From NCBI RefSeq assembly GCF_015223055.1, contig NZ_JADFBX010000009.1, forward strand, positions 1 through 64,000: 64,000 nucleotides of DNA. The letters are read 5' to 3'. A program made the position numbers and the translations under genes. The notes below the pieces were generated by a model. That model had not been told where the DNA came from and did no database searches. It saw only the letters and a list, made by a program, of their open reading frames with translations. How positions within the stretch are numbered: the first letter of the stretch is position 1; every line of letters begins with the position of its first letter. Below, in pieces: positions 1-9,277 of this stretch. This stretch comes from Pedobacter sp. MC2016-24. Its GTDB lineage: Bacteria; Bacteroidota; Bacteroidia; Sphingobacteriales; Sphingobacteriaceae.

Positions 1-13
1 TATAAAGACTTTT

Positions 14-244
14 TTAATGCCATTGGTTCCGAAGGGTCATCCGCATATGTTGCTGAAACATTCTTTCCCTGTATTTTCTTTGGGCCGCTTTTTTTGAATT
101 TCTGGAAAACGTCCATAGGCAGATCACCGTACCGATGATGGATCCGATGACATATAGGGGCAATGGATTTTGCATATTTATCCCGGTAAAATACAAAGCT
201 GTAGAAAAGCTCAACGCAAGCGTAACATAAAAAACGGTTTTCAT
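14..244 (-). CDS. Small two-helix membrane protein, unknown function
   Basis: A 76-residue protein starting at an ATG. Two hydrophobic segments are visible, about residues 5-22 and 28-46, followed by a strongly basic, Met- and Gln-containing tail (KKAAQRKYRERMFQQHMRM). The tail should lie in the cytoplasm by the positive-inside rule. I do not recognise the family. It lies 73 bp downstream of the Nramp-type transporter gene on the same strand and may be the last gene of that run. Composition and codon use look like the neighbours, so I think it is real, but only the hydrophobicity pattern supports it. Confidence 0.55.
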   Translation of the reverse strand: MKTVFYVTLALSFSTALYFTGINMQNPLPLYVIGSIIGTVICLWTFSRNSKKAAQRKYRERMFQQHMRMTLRNQWH

Positions 245-317
245 GTTATAAAATTACTAAGAACTTCAATGAATAGTGCATCAATTTATCCACTTATCCA
301 CATTTTGTGCCTGATGT

Positions 318-1613
318 TTATAACGTGAAAAATAAGGCGACAGCCGCAGCACCCATAATGCCAAAGGTTGACCACAATAAGATTTTAGATAACCAGCCAC
401 TTTTATATTTACCCATAATTTGATCGCTGGCGGCAATCCGTACAATCAGGAACAACAATGGAACTGCTGCTACACCATTCATTACTGCAGTGTAAACCAA
501 AGCCTTGAGGGGATCAATGCCGACAAAGTTGATGGCCAGTCCAACTATGGTTGCTACGATAATGACACCATAAAAACCCTGTGCTTTTTTGAGTTTCATG
601 TTCAGACTGGCATTCCAATCGAAGGCTTCCGCTACCGCATACGCTGCAGATCCGGACAATACAGGGACAGCCAGCAAACCGAGTCCGATGATTCCAATAG
701 AAAAAATCAGTTTGGCCAGGTAACCGGCATGGGGAAAGGACTTAACCAGCGGTTCCAGAGCTTTAGCGGCATCAGCTGCATTTTTGATGTCTGTGACACC
801 ACTGTTGTGCAAAACAGTTGCCCCAACCAACAGGATGCACCAGGTAGTGAATTCTGAAATCACCATGCCCACATTATTGTCTTTGCGCATGGCGTGGATA
901 TGTGGCCATCCGATTCTCGGTTTACCATTTCTGAATAAACCTTTTTCCTGTTCTTCTTCCACTTCCTGTGAAGCCTGCCAGAAAAACATATAAGGGGTAA
1001 TGGTGGTTCCAAATACACCGGTGATGATAAACAGAAAGTCGAAAGAAAACTCAAAGTGTGGAATTACCGTCGCCTTAAGTACAGTAGGCCAGGGTTGGTC
1101 AATAATAAAAGCTGTAATGGGGTAGGCCAGTAAGGCAAGTGCAAGCCATTTTAATATTTTTGAATAGGTCTTGTAATTGGTGAAAATTTCAAGTAACAAA
1201 ATTCCTCCTGTAAAAATTAAGGTTAAAAGAACAAAAGGCACAGGGATCAGCAACTGGGCAGCTGAAGCCATCGCGCCAATATCTGCACCAATATTAATGG
1301 TATTCGCGACCACTACCAATCCGACCACGGCATACAGTACTTTTCGGTTATAATGTTCTTTGACCACGGCTGCTATTCCTTTACCGGTTACCAGACCTAT
1401 TCTGGCACAGGCTTCCTGTACAGCAGTCATAAATGGCAGCATATATAGCGCTGTCCAGAGTTGTCCGTAGCCAAATTGGGCCCCGGTTTGAGAATAGGTA
1501 GCAATGCCGGATGGATCGTCATCTGCAGCGCCAGTGGTTAAACCAGGCCCTAAAAGGCTAAAGAATTTTTTGATCTTTCTTAAGCGGAACTTCCGCATAT
1601 TTTTCGGGGCCAT
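318..1613 (-). CDS. Nramp-family divalent metal transporter with altered metal site
   Basis: A 431-residue integral membrane protein of the Nramp/SLC11 family, which couples divalent metal uptake to protons in the cytoplasmic membrane. About eleven hydrophobic segments are visible. The family's helix 1 motif DPGN reads DPSG here (residues 33-36), and the helix 6 motif MPH reads TPY (residues 206-208). The aspartate is therefore kept, but the Asn and the sulfur-bearing Met that coordinate Mn/Fe in canonical members are gone. Such changes are typical of Nramp relatives with other substrates, for example Mg-transporting members, so Mn/Fe specificity should not be assumed. The ATG start lies 11 bp after the cardiolipin synthase stop, so the two are probably co-transcribed. 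Confidence 0.85.
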   Translation of the reverse strand: MAPKNMRKFRLRKIKKFFSLLGPGLTTGAADDDPSGIATYSQTGAQFGYGQLWTALYMLPFMTAVQEACARIGLVTGKGIAAVVKEHYNRKVLYAVVGLVVVANTINIGADIGAMASAAQLLIPVPFVLLTLIFTGGILLLEIFTNYKTYSKILKWLALALLAYPITAFIIDQPWPTVLKATVIPHFEFSFDFLFIITGVFGTTITPYMFFWQASQEVEEEQEKGLFRNGKPRIGWPHIHAMRKDNNVGMVISEFTTWCILLVGATVLHNSGVTDIKNAADAAKALEPLVKSFPHAGYLAKLIFSIGIIGLGLLAVPVLSGSAAYAVAEAFDWNASLNMKLKKAQGFYGVIIVATIVGLAINFVGIDPLKALVYTAVMNGVAAVPLLFLIVRIAASDQIMGKYKSGWLSKILLWSTFGIMGAAAVALFFTL

Positions 1614-1624
1614 GGCTGAATGTT

Positions 1625-3094
1625 TTATAATAGTGGCGATAACAGGCGCGCGGCTTTTTCCAGCAATTGTTTGTACATCGGACGCGCATCCCAGGCAATC
1701 GGGTCAATTTTTCTGGCTTCTTTAATGTCTTCATAGAACACCTTAGTCAGTTGACAGGCAATCTCCGTGTCATATACAATGGCGTTGACTTCGAAATTGA
1801 GGTCGAAACTTCTAAAATCCATATTAGCCGTCCCAATCATGGCTATTTTTTGGTCTGTAACCATTGTCTTTGCATGTACAAAGCCTTTTTGATACTGATA
1901 AATCTCCACACCAGCTTTGAGTAAATCTTTGTAATACGACCGGGCAGCTGAATTCACCAAAATAGAATCAGAGACACCGGGAACCAATAGCTTCACAGAT
2001 ATACCACTTAAGGAAGCTATGGTCAATGCGTCAAGCAAACTTTCACCAGGGATGAAATATGGACTGGTAATGAGAATTTCTTTAGTGGCCAGGTTAATTG
2101 CCTGGAGTATGGAAAATAGAATTGTTGGCGACTCTGAGTCCGGTCCGCTGGCAGCAATTTGAACCACTTTATTGGCCTCACTATTTTTTTGTGCCCTTGG
2201 TTTTGGGAAAAAGTAAACATCGGGTTGTAAAACATCTTCCGAACAGAAATTCCAATCACATATGAACAGATATTGTAAGTATTGCGCGCCTGGTCCGTCA
2301 ATTCTCAAATGGGTGTCGCGCCAGTACAATTGCTTGTCTTTAACACCGTTGATATACCTGTCCGAGATGTTGATGCCTCCTACAAAAGCCGTAAAACCAT
2401 CGATCACGATGATCTTCCTGTGATTACGATAGTTGAGGCGGTTGGCAAACAGGATAAAGTGTACTTTTAAAAAGGGATAGGCCAGCACACCATTTTCTTT
2501 GAGTCGCGGTACCAGTTTTTTCCGGATGTCGCGACTTCCAAAATCATCATAAATGAAGCGTACAGTAACGCCAGCTTTCGCTTTTTCAATCAGTGCGTCG
2601 GCAATTGCATTTCCAATCTCATCATCTTCATAGATGTAATATTCAATGTGTATGTGGTGTTTTGCACTTTTAATTGCAGCAAGTAGTTCCGGAAACTTTT
2701 GTTCGCCATTAATTAATAGTTTTAGTGAATTTTTGGCTGTTAGCGGACTCATAGAATCATTCAGCACCATAAAAGCCAGCTCTTTATTACTCAGTACCGC
2801 TTCCCCGTTTTCTTGAAGGGTTTGCGCTGAATATTGGAGCAGGTCCTGTCTGAATTTATTAGCGATGTCATCGTTCTCATACAGCTTTTTGCTGTACATT
2901 TTGCGGTGCCGGTAATTGATGCCGAAGAAGAAGTAAAAAATCATACCTGCAATGGGTACAAAAATGGCAAACAGCAGGTAAGCCAGCGTCTTCGTTGTAC
3001 TGCGGGTGTCATAAATGATGCGCAGGCAAACCAGGCCAAGGATAATCGCGTAAACGATTTCGGCGATCAGGATCCAGTTTATTGTATAGTCCAT
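1625..3094 (-). CDS. cls: Cardiolipin synthase (phospholipase D family)
   Basis: Makes cardiolipin by condensing two phosphatidylglycerol molecules at the inner membrane. Two N-terminal membrane helices (roughly residues 4-26 and 37-58) are followed by two PLD domains. Each has an HxKx4D catalytic motif: HRKIIVID at about residue 225 and HAKTMVTD at about 407, with the expected GG and N residues after each. The open frame extends to a TTG at 3103, but the ATG at 3094 gives the start MDYTINW and a normal 489-residue length, so I prefer it. It overlaps the 3' end of the epimerase gene by about 16 bp, which suggests translational coupling. Confidence 0.93.
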   Translation of the reverse strand: MDYTINWILIAEIVYAIILGLVCLRIIYDTRSTTKTLAYLLFAIFVPIAGMIFYFFFGINYRHRKMYSKKLYENDDIANKFRQDLLQYSAQTLQENGEAVLSNKELAFMVLNDSMSPLTAKNSLKLLINGEQKFPELLAAIKSAKHHIHIEYYIYEDDEIGNAIADALIEKAKAGVTVRFIYDDFGSRDIRKKLVPRLKENGVLAYPFLKVHFILFANRLNYRNHRKIIVIDGFTAFVGGINISDRYINGVKDKQLYWRDTHLRIDGPGAQYLQYLFICDWNFCSEDVLQPDVYFFPKPRAQKNSEANKVVQIAASGPDSESPTILFSILQAINLATKEILITSPYFIPGESLLDALTIASLSGISVKLLVPGVSDSILVNSAARSYYKDLLKAGVEIYQYQKGFVHAKTMVTDQKIAMIGTANMDFRSFDLNFEVNAIVYDTEIACQLTKVFYEDIKEARKIDPIAWDARPMYKQLLEKAARLLSPLL

Positions 3095-4179
3095 TTGTCG
3101 CAACTTGCTAAAAACTCAGGATCTGCATCTGCACCAATTCCCGGTGTATCCGGTACATCCAGAAAATAGCCATCATAGCTTAGTCCGCCAATCACCGGAT
3201 CTACCAGGTGTCCCAGCAAACAAGTGTCCAGATCGAAGAATACTACATTCGGACTTGCGAGTGCAAAGTGTAGATTCGCACTTAAAGCAATGCGGCTTTC
3301 CAGCATACTGCCGATCATGCATTTTACACCATGCTGTATGGCAATTTCATGGATTTTCTGGGCTTCTAATATGCCGCCCGATTTGGAAAATTTGATGTTC
3401 AGGTATTCACAGGATTTACTGTTGATCAGTTTTCTGGCGTCATGGTGATTGTAACAACTTTCATCGGCCATCAGACTGATGGGGGAGTTCAGGCAGAGTT
3501 CTGGTAACTGATCATCGTACCAGGTACGCATGGGTTGTTCACAAAATTCAATGTTGAACTCCTCCAGCGCAGTGAGCGCAAGTAAGGCATCATCAAAACT
3601 CCAGCCCTGGTTGGCGTCCAGACGTAAAATCATTGCGTTACCAACCGCTGCTCTGATTTGCCCTACACGCTCAATGTCATCCTGTATCTTTTTACCCAGT
3701 TTGATCTTGATGATGCGGCAACCCTGGTTCTGATATTTTAGGGCAGCTGCGGCCATGTTTTCCGCTGTATCAATGCCGATGGTCATGTCGGTCTCTATAC
3801 TTCTTTTATGTCCGCCTAAAAACTTGTACAAGGGCAGTCCGGCTTTTTTTGCAGCAATGTCAAATAATGCCATGTCAAAAGCACTTTTGATCGTGCTGTT
3901 GTGAGCTGCGTAGCCCAATAAATCGTTCATCCTTTCCGGGATGTCCAATGGATCTTTACCCATTAGTATTTTGGCAAAGTCCTGTGCCATGGCCAGACAG
4001 GTTTCCTGTGTTTCGCCCACAATCATAGGAAAAGCGGAACATTCACCAACACCGTGCAGGCCTTCGTCTGTATAGATACGGATCAATACATTTTGTGCGA
4101 AATGCATGGTGCCCGTAGCAATCACAAAGGGTTCCATGGGGATGCTGAATCGGTAAATTTCGGTATGCGTAATCTTCAT
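3079..4179 (-). CDS. Dipeptide epimerase (L-Ala-D/L-Glu epimerase type, enolase superfamily)
   Basis: A 366-residue member of the muconate-lactonizing/mandelate-racemase group. The N-terminal capping domain covers about residues 1-125, followed by the (beta/alpha)7-beta barrel. The catalytic pattern of dipeptide epimerases is present: KIK (lysines about 158 and 160), metal ligands D188 in LDAN, E214 in CEQP and D239 in ADES, and lysine about 263 in NIKFSKSGG. These enzymes epimerise L-Ala-D-Glu from recycled peptidoglycan, though many relatives use other dipeptides, so the substrate is uncertain. The frame opens at a TTG (4185), but the ATG at 4179 gives the expected MKITHTEIYRF start. Cls follows with a short overlap. 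Confidence 0.88.
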   Translation of the reverse strand: MKITHTEIYRFSIPMEPFVIATGTMHFAQNVLIRIYTDEGLHGVGECSAFPMIVGETQETCLAMAQDFAKILMGKDPLDIPERMNDLLGYAAHNSTIKSAFDMALFDIAAKKAGLPLYKFLGGHKRSIETDMTIGIDTAENMAAAALKYQNQGCRIIKIKLGKKIQDDIERVGQIRAAVGNAMILRLDANQGWSFDDALLALTALEEFNIEFCEQPMRTWYDDQLPELCLNSPISLMADESCYNHHDARKLINSKSCEYLNIKFSKSGGILEAQKIHEIAIQHGVKCMIGSMLESRIALSANLHFALASPNVVFFDLDTCLLGHLVDPVIGGLSYDGYFLDVPDTPGIGADADPEFLASCDKWTIQ

Positions 4180-4216
4180 GATCAATCGGCTTTATCGTAA
4201 AAGTACAGCTTAATCA

Positions 4217-5017
4217 CTAAATATAAGATGGGGCAGTGCCGAATTGTTTTTTGAATGTGTACGAAAAATGAGAAAGATCTTCAAAGCCCAATGAAAGATA
4301 AATCTCTGAAGCCATTTTTTGCTGTTCTTTAATCAGGTAATACGCCTCCTGAAGACGTCTTTTTAACAGCCATTTGCTGGGTGTGGTATGAAAAATCTTT
4401 TCAAAATCCCGTTTAAAGGTCGATAAGCTTCTGCCGGTCAGGTACGCGAACTTATTTAGTGCAACATTAAAATGGTAGTTTCTTGCCATAAAGGCTTCCA
4501 GGTCTATTTTTCCCGGCTCGGAGAAATCAAAAAGGATGTTGCCAATTTTAGGATCTGATTTAAGGAGCAATAAAACGGCTTCCTTCTGCTTAAGTGCAAT
4601 CAGTTCAGGATCATTTTTTTGCTGAAATATGGCTTCGAATCCTTTCAATGAACTCATATAAGCATGTAAAAGTGACGTTGAAGGCAATTGCAGAAAAGCA
4701 GGAGAAGACTCCTGTTTTTCTGAGGTATACCCAAACTCCATACTGAAATTGCGCAAGCTTTCCTGATCAAAAAAGATGGATATCGATCTGAACTCGCCAC
4801 CTTCAGGTGGATATTTTGTGTATTTCATTAAGCTGTTCCTTCTGCAAAAGTACAGGTCGCCGCTTTTAAACTTGCTGATGCTTTTACCATCATTCAACTC
4901 CAGATCGCCAGAAACAATTAAACTGATGGCGTGTTCAGGTACAAATTGCTCACCTGCACTGCTCCTTGTAAAATAGCAGGAGTATTGTATGGGAACTTTT
5001 TTGTTGTCAAAGCTCAT
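4217..5017 (-). CDS. AraC-family transcriptional regulator
   Basis: A 266-residue regulator. The N-terminal half is a cupin-like effector domain (around YSCYFTRSSAGEQFVPEH and the segment DLELNDGKSISKFKSGDLYF). The C-terminal 100 residues form two helix-turn-helix units, with YLTGRSLSTFKRDFEKIF in the first and LGFEDLSHFSYTFKKQFG in the second. The second unit matches the AraC signature well. It sits between the aldehyde dehydrogenase (37 bp upstream) and the dipeptide epimerase (37 bp downstream), all on one strand, so it may be co-transcribed with them and control one of them. The inducer cannot be read from the sequence. Confidence 0.9.
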   Translation of the reverse strand: MSFDNKKVPIQYSCYFTRSSAGEQFVPEHAISLIVSGDLELNDGKSISKFKSGDLYFCRRNSLMKYTKYPPEGGEFRSISIFFDQESLRNFSMEFGYTSEKQESSPAFLQLPSTSLLHAYMSSLKGFEAIFQQKNDPELIALKQKEAVLLLLKSDPKIGNILFDFSEPGKIDLEAFMARNYHFNVALNKFAYLTGRSLSTFKRDFEKIFHTTPSKWLLKRRLQEAYYLIKEQQKMASEIYLSLGFEDLSHFSYTFKKQFGTAPSYI

Positions 5018-5053
5018 GGTATGTCGATTTTATTTTAAAGATAAGGAATCTAA

Positions 5054-6469
5054 TTAAACCAGGATGGTTTTAGGCTCTAAGTAAGTCTCCAGTCCATATG
5101 AACCAAACTCCCGGCCTATGCCAGATTGCTTAAAGCCACCGAAAGGAGCGAGGGGATCATGGCTCAATTGATTGATCAGTACGCGGCCGGCAGCTATTTG
5201 TGCTGCAACTGTGCTGGCTCTTTCCAGATTGGAAGAACTGACATAAGCCTGCAAGCCATAATCTGTATCATTGGCAATTTCAATCGCTTCTTCCTCTGTT
5301 TTGTAGGTGATGATGGAAAGAACAGGGCCAAAAATTTCTTCCCTTGCAATCCGCATGTTGTTTTTTACCTGTATAAATACCGTCGGTTTTACAAAATTCC
5401 CGGCTTCCAGTCCTTCAGGTTTTCCAGGTCCGCCAATTAAAAGTTCTGCCCCTTCGGCCATTCCAAGTTTAATGTAATCCTGAACCCTGTTGTATTGTTT
5501 TATGCTAACCATTGGGCCAATATTGGTGTCCTCATTTTCAGGAGCACCCACTTTTACTGCAGCTACGGTGCTTTTTACCAGGTTTTTTACTTCTTCCAGG
5601 CGGTCTTCAGGTACCAGGAGGCGCGTACCTGCAATACATGCCTGTCCGCTGTTCATGTAGGCAGCAGCAATTGCAATTGGAATGGCTTGCTCAAAATCTG
5701 CGTCGTCAAGCAATATATTGGGTGATTTTCCGCCAAGTTCAAGCGTAACCCTTTTCATCGTGTCAACAGCTGCACGCGCAATGGTTTTTCCCACGAGGGT
5801 AGAACCTGTGAATGAAATTTTTGCAATGTCTTTATGTCGGGTAATCTCGGCGCCTACCACTTCGCCCAGGCCATTTACAATGTTAAATACACCCTTTGGC
5901 AATCCCGCCTCGTGCAGGCATTCGGTGATCAGTTGTGTTTGCATTGCACTCATTTCGCTGGGTTTGATGACTGCCGTACAGCCTGCAGAAATTGCTGTGG
6001 CCAGTTTGCTGCAGATGAAACCATTACTGGCATTCCATGGGGTGATCATCCCGACAACACCAAGGGGTTCCAGTCTTACTTTAGAGTGTCCTACAGTTCT
6101 CACAAAATCAAAATTTTTAAGCGTTTCAATCGCACTAGGAAATGCAGAAATCGCATGGTCGGTGCTCATCGTGGCAAATTGTAAAGGCGCGCCATATTCT
6201 TGCACCATCACGGCAATGAGCTCATCTCTTCTTTTGAGTACGGCATCGTGCATGGCCTGCAAATAAGCAATGCGTTCTGCTTTTGATGTGTTGGAAAAGT
6301 TTTTCAAGGCAGCTTTTGCACTGGCAATCGCATTTTGAGTGTCGGTCTCATCGCCTAAAGTAACGCTGCCAATCCGTTTGTTGCTGGATGGACTGATGAG
6401 GTCAAAAGTGGCAGTCCCATGCGGACTGACAAATTCGCCGTTGATGTAAATCTGATCTATTGCTTTCAT
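5054..6469 (-). CDS. NAD(P)-dependent aldehyde dehydrogenase
   Basis: A 471-residue aldehyde dehydrogenase that oxidises an aldehyde to the acid in the cytoplasm. Visible family features are the oxyanion Asn about 146 in PWNAS, the KPSE nucleotide segment, the FTGSTLVGK Rossmann loop near residue 220, the general base Glu244 in VTLELGGK, and the nucleophile Cys278 in GQACIAG. The length is normal and all catalytic residues are present. The substrate is not determinable. First gene of a tightly spaced minus-strand run with the AraC regulator. Confidence 0.93.
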   Translation of the reverse strand: MKAIDQIYINGEFVSPHGTATFDLISPSSNKRIGSVTLGDETDTQNAIASAKAALKNFSNTSKAERIAYLQAMHDAVLKRRDELIAVMVQEYGAPLQFATMSTDHAISAFPSAIETLKNFDFVRTVGHSKVRLEPLGVVGMITPWNASNGFICSKLATAISAGCTAVIKPSEMSAMQTQLITECLHEAGLPKGVFNIVNGLGEVVGAEITRHKDIAKISFTGSTLVGKTIARAAVDTMKRVTLELGGKSPNILLDDADFEQAIPIAIAAAYMNSGQACIAGTRLLVPEDRLEEVKNLVKSTVAAVKVGAPENEDTNIGPMVSIKQYNRVQDYIKLGMAEGAELLIGGPGKPEGLEAGNFVKPTVFIQVKNNMRIAREEIFGPVLSIITYKTEEEAIEIANDTDYGLQAYVSSSNLERASTVAAQIAAGRVLINQLSHDPLAPFGGFKQSGIGREFGSYGLETYLEPKTILV

Positions 6470-6641
6470 CTGTTTAATGATTTGTTATCGTATTTGATGT
6501 TACAAATATCCATAAGATCTCCGTCCGCTACTTTGTTGAAACGTTCAATTTGTTTTGCTGAAAAGTTCAGCAATCGTCATCTTAAAGTTTTAAGGCGCTC
6601 AGATGATGGGATGTAAAACTTATCTTTTTACCTTTATCATT

Positions 6642-8654
6642 ATGAATGCAGAACCAAATCGTCTGATTAAGGCCTCATCGCCTTATTTATTACAACATGC
6701 TTATAACCCGGTACAGTGGTTTGAATGGGGAGAAGAAGCTTTGCAAAAAGCAAAGGATGAAAACAAACTCATTCTGGTGAGTATCGGTTATTCAGCCTGT
6801 CACTGGTGTCATGTGATGGAACGCGAATGTTTTGAAGTGCATGAGGTGGCAGAGGTGATGAACAAACATTATGTATGTATTAAGGTGGACCGGGAAGAAC
6901 GACCGGATATTGACCAGATTTATATGCTCGCCATACAATTGATGACTGGCAGTGGCGGCTGGCCACTGAACTGTATCTGTTTGCCAGACCAGCGTCCGAT
7001 TTATGGGGGCACTTATTTTAAAAAGGAAGACTGGATCAATGTGTTGCTTAGTGTAGCCGATATGTGGACCAATGATCCGGATAAGGCCAGGCAATATGCA
7101 GATCGCCTGACCGATGGCATTCGTAATGCAGAAAAAATCATTCCGAATGTAAAGCCGGAACAATACACCAAAACACATTTAACTGAAATTATAGAGCCCT
7201 GGAAGCGTTATTTTGACATGGGCGAAGGCGGGTATAACCGGGCGCCCAAATTCCCGTTGCCCAATAACTGGCAGTTTATGTTGCGTTATAGCCACCTGAT
7301 GGAAGACGATGCGACCCATGTGTCAGCCTTGCTTACCCTGGAAAAAATGGCTATGGGTGGTATATACGATCATGTGGGCGGTGGTTTTGCCCGCTATTCT
7401 GTAGATGGCGACTGGCATGTGCCGCATTTTGAAAAAATGTTGTACGACAACGGGCAACTGATCAGTCTTTATGCTGAGGCCCATCAGTATTCCAAATCGG
7501 CCCTTTTTAAGGAGATTGTGGATGAAACTGTGGTCTGGCTGGAAAGGGAGATGACCGCTCCTGAAGGGCTGTTCTACTCTGCACTGGATGCAGACAGTGA
7601 AGGTGTGGAAGGTAAATTCTATGTTTGGGATAAAGCGGAGTTTGACCAGGTTCTGGGAAAGGATGCAGCTTTGCTAACCGACTACTTTCATGTTTCTGAA
7701 GAAGGTAATTGGGAAGAGGAACAGACCAATATCCTGCTTAGAAAATTTTCTGAAGAAGATTATGCCGAAGTGAAAGGCATTTCAGTGGTAGAACTGCTTG
7801 AAAAAATCAGGCAGGCCAAGGCGAAATTACTTGCAGTGAGAAGTAAAAGAGTAAGACCCGGACTGGATGACAAGTGTTTAACTGCATGGAATGGCATTAC
7901 GATTAAAGGCCTGGCTGAAAGTGCACAGATCATGGGCAATACCCATTACTATGATCTGGCCAAAAAAGCTGCGGACTTTATCCTGAACAGTTTAAAAATG
8001 AAAGATGGTGGGTTGTTCCGTAATTTTAAAAGTGGAAAAGCCAGTATACCCGGATTTTTAGACGATTATGCCTTTATGATCGAAGCACTCCTGGCCCTAT
8101 ACGAAACAGATTTTGATGAGCGCTGGTTGCGTGAAGCAAAAACCTTTGCAGATTATGTACTGGAAAATTTTGAGGACAAGGACAGTCCGATGTTGTTTTA
8201 TACTGCTGCAAATGGAGAGCGGTTAATTGCCCGCAAACATGAACTGATGGACAATGTGATTCCGGCTTCCAATTCGGTGATGGCGCAGAATTTAAACAAG
8301 CTTGGGCTGCTGTTTGATGAAGATCGCTATGTGGATAAAGCCGCTGCCATGCTTGCTGCGGTACATCCCCAGATCAAAACCTATGGCTCGGCTTATTCCA
8401 ATTGGGCCATTCAGCTGCTGAACGAAGTATTCGGAATCAATGAGATCGCGCTGACAGGTGCAGATGTTGATCCGGTAAGAAAAGTACTTAACCAACATTA
8501 CATTCCGAATAAAATGACTTTGCATGGAACAAATTCTGCACTTCCTTTGTTAAAAGATAAGCAAAGCATTGAAACAAAAATCTATATTTGCCGAAATAAA
8601 GTGTGCCAGTTGCCCGTTACTACGGTTGAGGAAGCATTAAAATTGATAAACTAA
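6642..8654 (+). CDS. DUF255 thioredoxin-domain protein (YyaL/SSP411 family)
   Basis: About 670 residues. The N-terminal 160 residues form a thioredoxin-like domain with the family hallmark SACHWCHVM, a CxxC with C53 and C56. The rest is an (alpha/alpha)6-barrel-like region resembling N-acylglucosamine epimerases, with the motifs NRAPKFPLP, GGFARYSVD and HFEKMLYDN. Family members occur from bacteria to humans (SPATA20), and their biochemical role is poorly defined. The frame opens at 6603, but the ATG at 6642 gives the conserved start MNAEPNRLIKASSPYLLQHA, so I use that. The slyD-like gene follows after 11 bp. Confidence 0.9.
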   Translation: MNAEPNRLIKASSPYLLQHAYNPVQWFEWGEEALQKAKDENKLILVSIGYSACHWCHVMERECFEVHEVAEVMNKHYVCIKVDREERPDIDQIYMLAIQLMTGSGGWPLNCICLPDQRPIYGGTYFKKEDWINVLLSVADMWTNDPDKARQYADRLTDGIRNAEKIIPNVKPEQYTKTHLTEIIEPWKRYFDMGEGGYNRAPKFPLPNNWQFMLRYSHLMEDDATHVSALLTLEKMAMGGIYDHVGGGFARYSVDGDWHVPHFEKMLYDNGQLISLYAEAHQYSKSALFKEIVDETVVWLEREMTAPEGLFYSALDADSEGVEGKFYVWDKAEFDQVLGKDAALLTDYFHVSEEGNWEEEQTNILLRKFSEEDYAEVKGISVVELLEKIRQAKAKLLAVRSKRVRPGLDDKCLTAWNGITIKGLAESAQIMGNTHYYDLAKKAADFILNSLKMKDGGLFRNFKSGKASIPGFLDDYAFMIEALLALYETDFDERWLREAKTFADYVLENFEDKDSPMLFYTAANGERLIARKHELMDNVIPASNSVMAQNLNKLGLLFDEDRYVDKAAAMLAAVHPQIKTYGSAYSNWAIQLLNEVFGINEIALTGADVDPVRKVLNQHYIPNKMTLHGTNSALPLLKDKQSIETKIYICRNKVCQLPVTTVEEALKLIN

Positions 8655-8665
8655 ATAACATTCTA

Positions 8666-9166
8666 ATGAGTATTAAACCCAATACAGTGGTTTCATTAAC
8701 GTACGAATTGCATACGACTAATGAAGAAGGACAACAAGTTTTTGTAGAGAAAGCCGATGAGCAAAATGCTTTGGTTTTCTTATATGGTACAGGAATGATG
8801 TTGCCGAAATTTGAAGAGCATTTGGCTGGTTTAAATGTTGGTGATGAGTATGGCTTTGAACTTTCTGCTGCAGACGGTTACGGAGAAATTGATCCAGGTG
8901 CTTTTGCTGATCTTCCGGTTGATATGTTTAAAGAAGCTGGATTGCCTGCTGTAGGTGATGTAATTCCTTTGCAAGACAACCAGGGTAACCATTTCAGAGC
9001 TGGCGTTACGGCTGTTCATGAAGATGTGGTTAATGTAGACTTAAATCACCCGATGGCTGGTAAAGATTTAATCTTTGCAGGTAAAATCATTGCTGTAAGA
9101 GAAGCTACTGAAGAAGAATTGGCTCATGGCCATGCACACGGTGCTGATGGTCATTCAGGTCACTAA
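8666..9166 (+). CDS. slyD: SlyD-like FKBP-type peptidyl-prolyl isomerase with His-rich tail
   Basis: A 166-residue cytoplasmic FKBP/SlyD-type isomerase and chaperone. It has the FKBP half-strands at both ends, with an inserted-in-flap domain between them (about residues 70-125). SlyD-type motifs are visible: VVSLTYELHTTNEEG, FLYGTGMMLPKFEEHLAG, GYGEIDPGAF and NHPMAGKDLIFAGKI. The C-terminus is HGHAHGADGHSGH, a short version of the Ni/Zn-binding tail of E. coli SlyD. It follows the DUF255 gene by 11 bp and is convergent with the metal regulon, separated from it by a perfect-stem terminator. Confidence 0.9.
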   Translation: MSIKPNTVVSLTYELHTTNEEGQQVFVEKADEQNALVFLYGTGMMLPKFEEHLAGLNVGDEYGFELSAADGYGEIDPGAFADLPVDMFKEAGLPAVGDVIPLQDNQGNHFRAGVTAVHEDVVNVDLNHPMAGKDLIFAGKIIAVREATEEELAHGHAHGADGHSGH

Positions 9167-9181
9167 TATTCGGATCTAAAT

Positions 9182-9256
9182 AAAAAAATCACGCCTCTTT
9201 TTCGACATGCGGATCTTATTTCCAGATCCGGGGAGAAAAAGAGGCGTGATTTTTTT
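9182..9256. terminator. Bidirectional terminator with 22-bp perfect stem and inner hairpin
   Basis: Positions 9182-9203 and 9235-9256 are exact reverse complements (22 of 22), with A7 at one end and T7 at the other. This gives a U-tract in either direction. The loop contains a second 7-bp stem (9210-9216 with 9224-9230). It lies between the convergent slyD-like and Fur-family genes and should terminate both. Confidence 0.9.
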
Positions 9257-9277
9257 ATGAGACAATACTACTCCGGC

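Noticed and set aside
5682..6266. Plus-strand open frame of 194 codons within the aldehyde dehydrogenase gene
   Set aside because: The opposite strand has intact catalytic residues; the plus frame has serine-rich, motif-free sequence typical of antisense translation.
9182..9256. Perfect inverted repeat as the ends of an insertion element
   Set aside because: The arms are only 31 bp apart, end in A and T runs and sit between two convergent genes, which is a terminator pattern.
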